A program made the position numbers and the translations under genes. Below the pieces are notes generated by a model. It was given only the letters and a program-made list of their open reading frames with translations, was not told the DNA's origin and searched no databases. Shown here in pieces: positions 52,773-54,155 of a stretch of DNA of 54,155 bases. Source of the DNA: Proluteimonas flavola. GTDB lineage: Bacteria; Pseudomonadota; Gammaproteobacteria; Xanthomonadales; Xanthomonadaceae. Location of the stretch: contig NZ_JAIWPU010000046.1 of NCBI RefSeq assembly GCF_021191705.1, positions 1 to 54,155 on the forward strand, written 5' to 3'. Every line of letters starts with the position of its first letter. Within the stretch, counting starts at the first letter, position 1.

Positions 52773-53231
52773 GTGAAATTAAATAGACTCATAACTTTAT
52801 TTATTGTGGTTTGGCTTGCCTGGGCAGTCACCGTTCCTGGGCTATTCGGCAACCTGGATCGCGCTGCGAGCTTCGGAGATAGTTTCGGCGGCATTTCCGC
52901 ACTATTTTCCGGTCTTGCTTTGGCTTTAGCCGTGTACTCAATGGTTCTTCAGCAGCGGCAGTCGTCTGAATTTGAGAGAGTTACATTAGCAACGCTTGAG
53001 CAACAAGCAGCGGCGATCAAGCTCATAGAGGAGAGTTTAAAGGCGCAAGCGAGTGCCGCTAAGGTTGGAGCCATCTCAGCCCTCATTGATCAAGAGACAC
53101 AGCGGGCCGAGAGCTTGCGGCAATGGGGTGAGGCGGCAGGAGACGAGAACAAGTACGCCAATGGCATTAGAGCTGCACAACGTCGCGTCGAGGGCTATCA
53201 GGAAAAGCTCAGGCAGCATGCAGACGGCTAA
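52773..53231 (+). CDS. Integron cassette 2: 152-aa two-helix membrane protein with coiled coil
   Basis: A GTG start at 52773 gives two membrane helices (LITLFIVVWLAWAVTVPGLF and GISALFSGLALALAVYSMVL). The short FGDSFGG motif lies between them, and a long charged helix follows (QQRQSSEFERVTLATLEQQAAAIKLIEESLKAQ, shown in part). The FGD-FG...LFSGLA...LQ pattern recurs in small membrane proteins of accessory regions, some annotated as putative phage abortive-infection (AbiC-like) proteins. Any defence role here is speculation. The stop codon lies inside the R'' box of its attC. GC content is clearly lower than in the chromosome around it. Confidence 0.72.
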   Translation: MKLNRLITLFIVVWLAWAVTVPGLFGNLDRAASFGDSFGGISALFSGLALALAVYSMVLQQRQSSEFERVTLATLEQQAAAIKLIEESLKAQASAAKVGAISALIDQETQRAESLRQWGEAAGDENKYANGIRAAQRRVEGYQEKLRQHADG

Positions 53232-53285
53232 CAATTCATTCAAGCCGACGCCGCTTCGCGGCGCGGCTTAACTCAGGCGTTAGGC
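53226..53285 (+). repeat. attC of cassette 2 (intact)
   Basis: A 60-base site with R'' GGCTAAC (53226-53232) and spacer AATTCATTC. The inner hairpin is AGCCGACGCCGC/GGCGCGGCTTA with a TTCG loop, and R' is GTTAGGC (53279-53285). Unpaired bases on the folded bottom strand, as needed by IntI, are visible as asymmetric A and C positions. It is the reference attC for this array. Confidence 0.9.
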
Positions 53286-53303
53286 ATTAAAAGGAGAGTC
53301 AAG

Positions 53304-53738
53304 ATGTCATCATGGCCAAAGCGCGAGAGTCGAACCGGACTCGATGAGTACGGACGGACTCAACTATGGTATCGAGCGGCGGCGGGTGAAATTTCTGAGG
53401 TGAAAACTGAGTTGTCCAGTGGTGGCGATCCGAGCGCAGGAGATGATGCCGGCTATACGCCATTGCATGTGGCTGTACAGAACGGTCACCTAAAAGTTGT
53501 TGAAGCCCTTCTCTCTGCCGGAGCAAACCCCAATGCAACCGACAAACATGGTAATGGCCCTCTGTGGACCGCCGTTCTCACTACCCGGATTGAGAAAAGT
53601 GCCATTATTGAAGCACTGTTGGATGCTGGAGCATCTGCAGATCATGTGAATATGCATGGACGAAGCCCTGCCGCTGTGGCTCAAACAATTGGCGGCGATC
53701 TTGTAGAGGTATTTTCCCATGTACGCAATGATGCCTAA
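53304..53738 (+). CDS. Integron cassette 3: ankyrin-repeat protein (144 aa)
   Basis: A 144-aa soluble protein made of three to four ankyrin repeats: DEYGRTQLWYRAAAGEISEV, GYTPLHVAVQNGHLKVVEALL, GNGPLWTAV...IIEALLDAGA and MHGRSPAAVAQTIGGDLVEV. It starts with MSSWPKRES at an ATG preceded by AAGGAGAG. Ankyrin proteins mediate protein binding, so a partner rather than a reaction is expected. The stop TAA lies within the R'' box GCCTAAC, a feature shared with cassette 2. Composition is AT-rich relative to the chromosome. Confidence 0.82.
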   Translation: MSSWPKRESRTGLDEYGRTQLWYRAAAGEISEVKTELSSGGDPSAGDDAGYTPLHVAVQNGHLKVVEALLSAGANPNATDKHGNGPLWTAVLTTRIEKSAIIEALLDAGASADHVNMHGRSPAAVAQTIGGDLVEVFSHVRNDA

Positions 53739-53744
53739 CAATTC
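53733..53744 (+). repeat. attC of cassette 3, left part (split by an insertion)
   Basis: GCCTAACAATTC is the inverse of GTTAGGC at the cassette 3 start (53279-53285), confirming it as the cassette end. The site is then interrupted at the same base as attC of cassette 1 by a second IS1111-type copy. The right part is not in the window. Confidence 0.82.
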
Positions 53745-53987
53745 CGTAAGGAGCTTCCCGTCAACTCCGAGTGCATGAGTACCTTGCCTGAGCGTTGAGG
53801 CATTTGCTGTCGTCCTGCTTGACGCTGTTGTTGCATTGCCACTCGCCAGAGTGATTGATGATCGAAGCGTTGCCAGACTGCATTTCCGTAATCGGTCTTG
53901 TTGGATCGAATTGCTGATCCGGACCAGGGTAAAAACCGCACCCGAAGGCCTCTCTCATTCATCGGATTCGCCCATGCACGGGGATCA
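53745..53987 (-). mobile_element. Truncated second copy of the IS1111-type element (non-coding end only)
   Basis: From CGTAAGGAGCTTCCCG onward this is nearly identical to 51165-51408, up to the shared GGGGATCA. After that the sequence differs and an IS30-family transposase end begins. The transposase part of this IS is not visible. The only substantial difference from copy 1 is a short block: GGATCGAATTGCTGATCC here (53903-53920) against GGACTCCTGTTGCTGATCC there. Confidence 0.8.
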
Positions 53988-53996
53988 ACGGCGGTC

Positions 53997-54155
53997 TCAA
54001 GAATCAAGTGCAACACGTGATTTGAAAGCGAGAATTTCGTTCTCCATGGCCGCCGCCGGTGTAGCCCAGTTCAATGTCTTGCGCGGACGACCGTTCATCA
54101 GCTTGGCGACGTGATTGAGATACTCCTGGCTTGCTTGCGACAGGTCCACACCCTT
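53997..54155 (-). mobile_element. IS30-family transposase, C-terminal fragment
   Basis: The - strand frame entering from the window edge reads KGVDLSQASQEYLNHVAKLM, NGRPRKTLNWATP and AAAMENEILAFKSRVALDS before the stop at 53997-53999. PRKTLNWATP is the C-terminal hallmark of IS30-family DDE transposases. Its end lies next to the break in the IS1111-type copy, so it probably inserted there. The rest is outside the window. Confidence 0.75.

Noticed and set aside
53735..54016. A 93-aa - strand frame (with NPMNERGLRVRFLPW) repeated near 51.4 kb
   Set aside because: It spans attC, the IS non-coding end and the IS30 junction, so its composition is a by-product of the repeated sequence rather than a gene.
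1..54155. CRISPR arrays and riboswitches
   Set aside because: No set of regularly spaced short direct repeats and no recognisable riboswitch core was seen on either strand by eye. A covariance search was not possible.

Overview
The window is high-GC, gene-dense chromosomal DNA from a gammaproteobacterium of the Xanthomonadaceae/Lysobacteraceae, probably Lysobacter- or Luteimonas-like. This rests on the opsX/kdkA pair, the ppiD-hupB-tRNA order, the exbB-exbD-msbA-lpxK-kdsB-uvrC-pgsA-tRNA-Gly order, and extragenic palindromes of the GTGGGAGCGCGC type. The genus is inference.

Layout. At 1-0.14 kb a partial IS4-type transposase runs off the left edge. From 0.4-12.7 kb lie core genes: a tightly overlapped kdkA/MBL-hydrolase/moaA unit divergent from the LPS heptosyltransferase opsX, then tRNA-Ser, a PP2C phosphatase, dnaQ, rnhA, a methyltransferase, gloB, mltD, ppiD and hupB. 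Three tRNA genes (Val, Asp, Asp) follow. From 13.5-24.5 kb is a divergent pair of gene groups that looks like a peptidoglycan-peptide scavenging locus. On one side are a TonB-dependent receptor and a periplasmic serine hydrolase. On the other are an NlpC/P60 peptidase, an L-Ala-D/L-Glu epimerase, an RpiR-type regulator, an L,D-transpeptidase-like lipoprotein, an acetyltransferase, a dicarboxylate/amino-acid symporter and an ArsC-like protein. From 24.6-28.4 kb are a glutamate-synthase-family oxidoreductase, two small proteins, a diguanylate cyclase and tRNA-Leu.

From 28.5-37.1 kb, all on the + strand, is an accessory block of short, often overlapping, unrecognised membrane, secreted or lipid-anchored proteins with two decayed genes among them. 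A 24-base attC-like core sits inside this block. After a decayed lipoprotein-like gene and a tRNA-Gly/Cys/Gly cluster, the - strand envelope/repair operon runs from exbB down to pgsA.

The right end (49.7-54.2 kb) is a chromosomal integron. A decayed intI overlaps the start of comEC by four bases and points away from an array of three gene cassettes (73-aa unknown, 152-aa membrane protein, 144-aa ankyrin protein). Each cassette start repeats the inverse of its own attC end, which fixes the cassette boundaries. The attC of cassette 1 is split by a complete IS110-family (IS1111-type) element with subterminal inverted repeats, a frameshifted transposase and a long non-coding end where a bridge RNA would be expected. 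The attC of cassette 3 is split at the same point by a second copy, itself cut off and followed by an IS30-family element. The two copies of the non-coding end are nearly identical except for a short hairpin loop. In copy 2 that loop carries the attC target sequence, which makes it a natural candidate for a programmable guide. This is the most interesting signal in the window.
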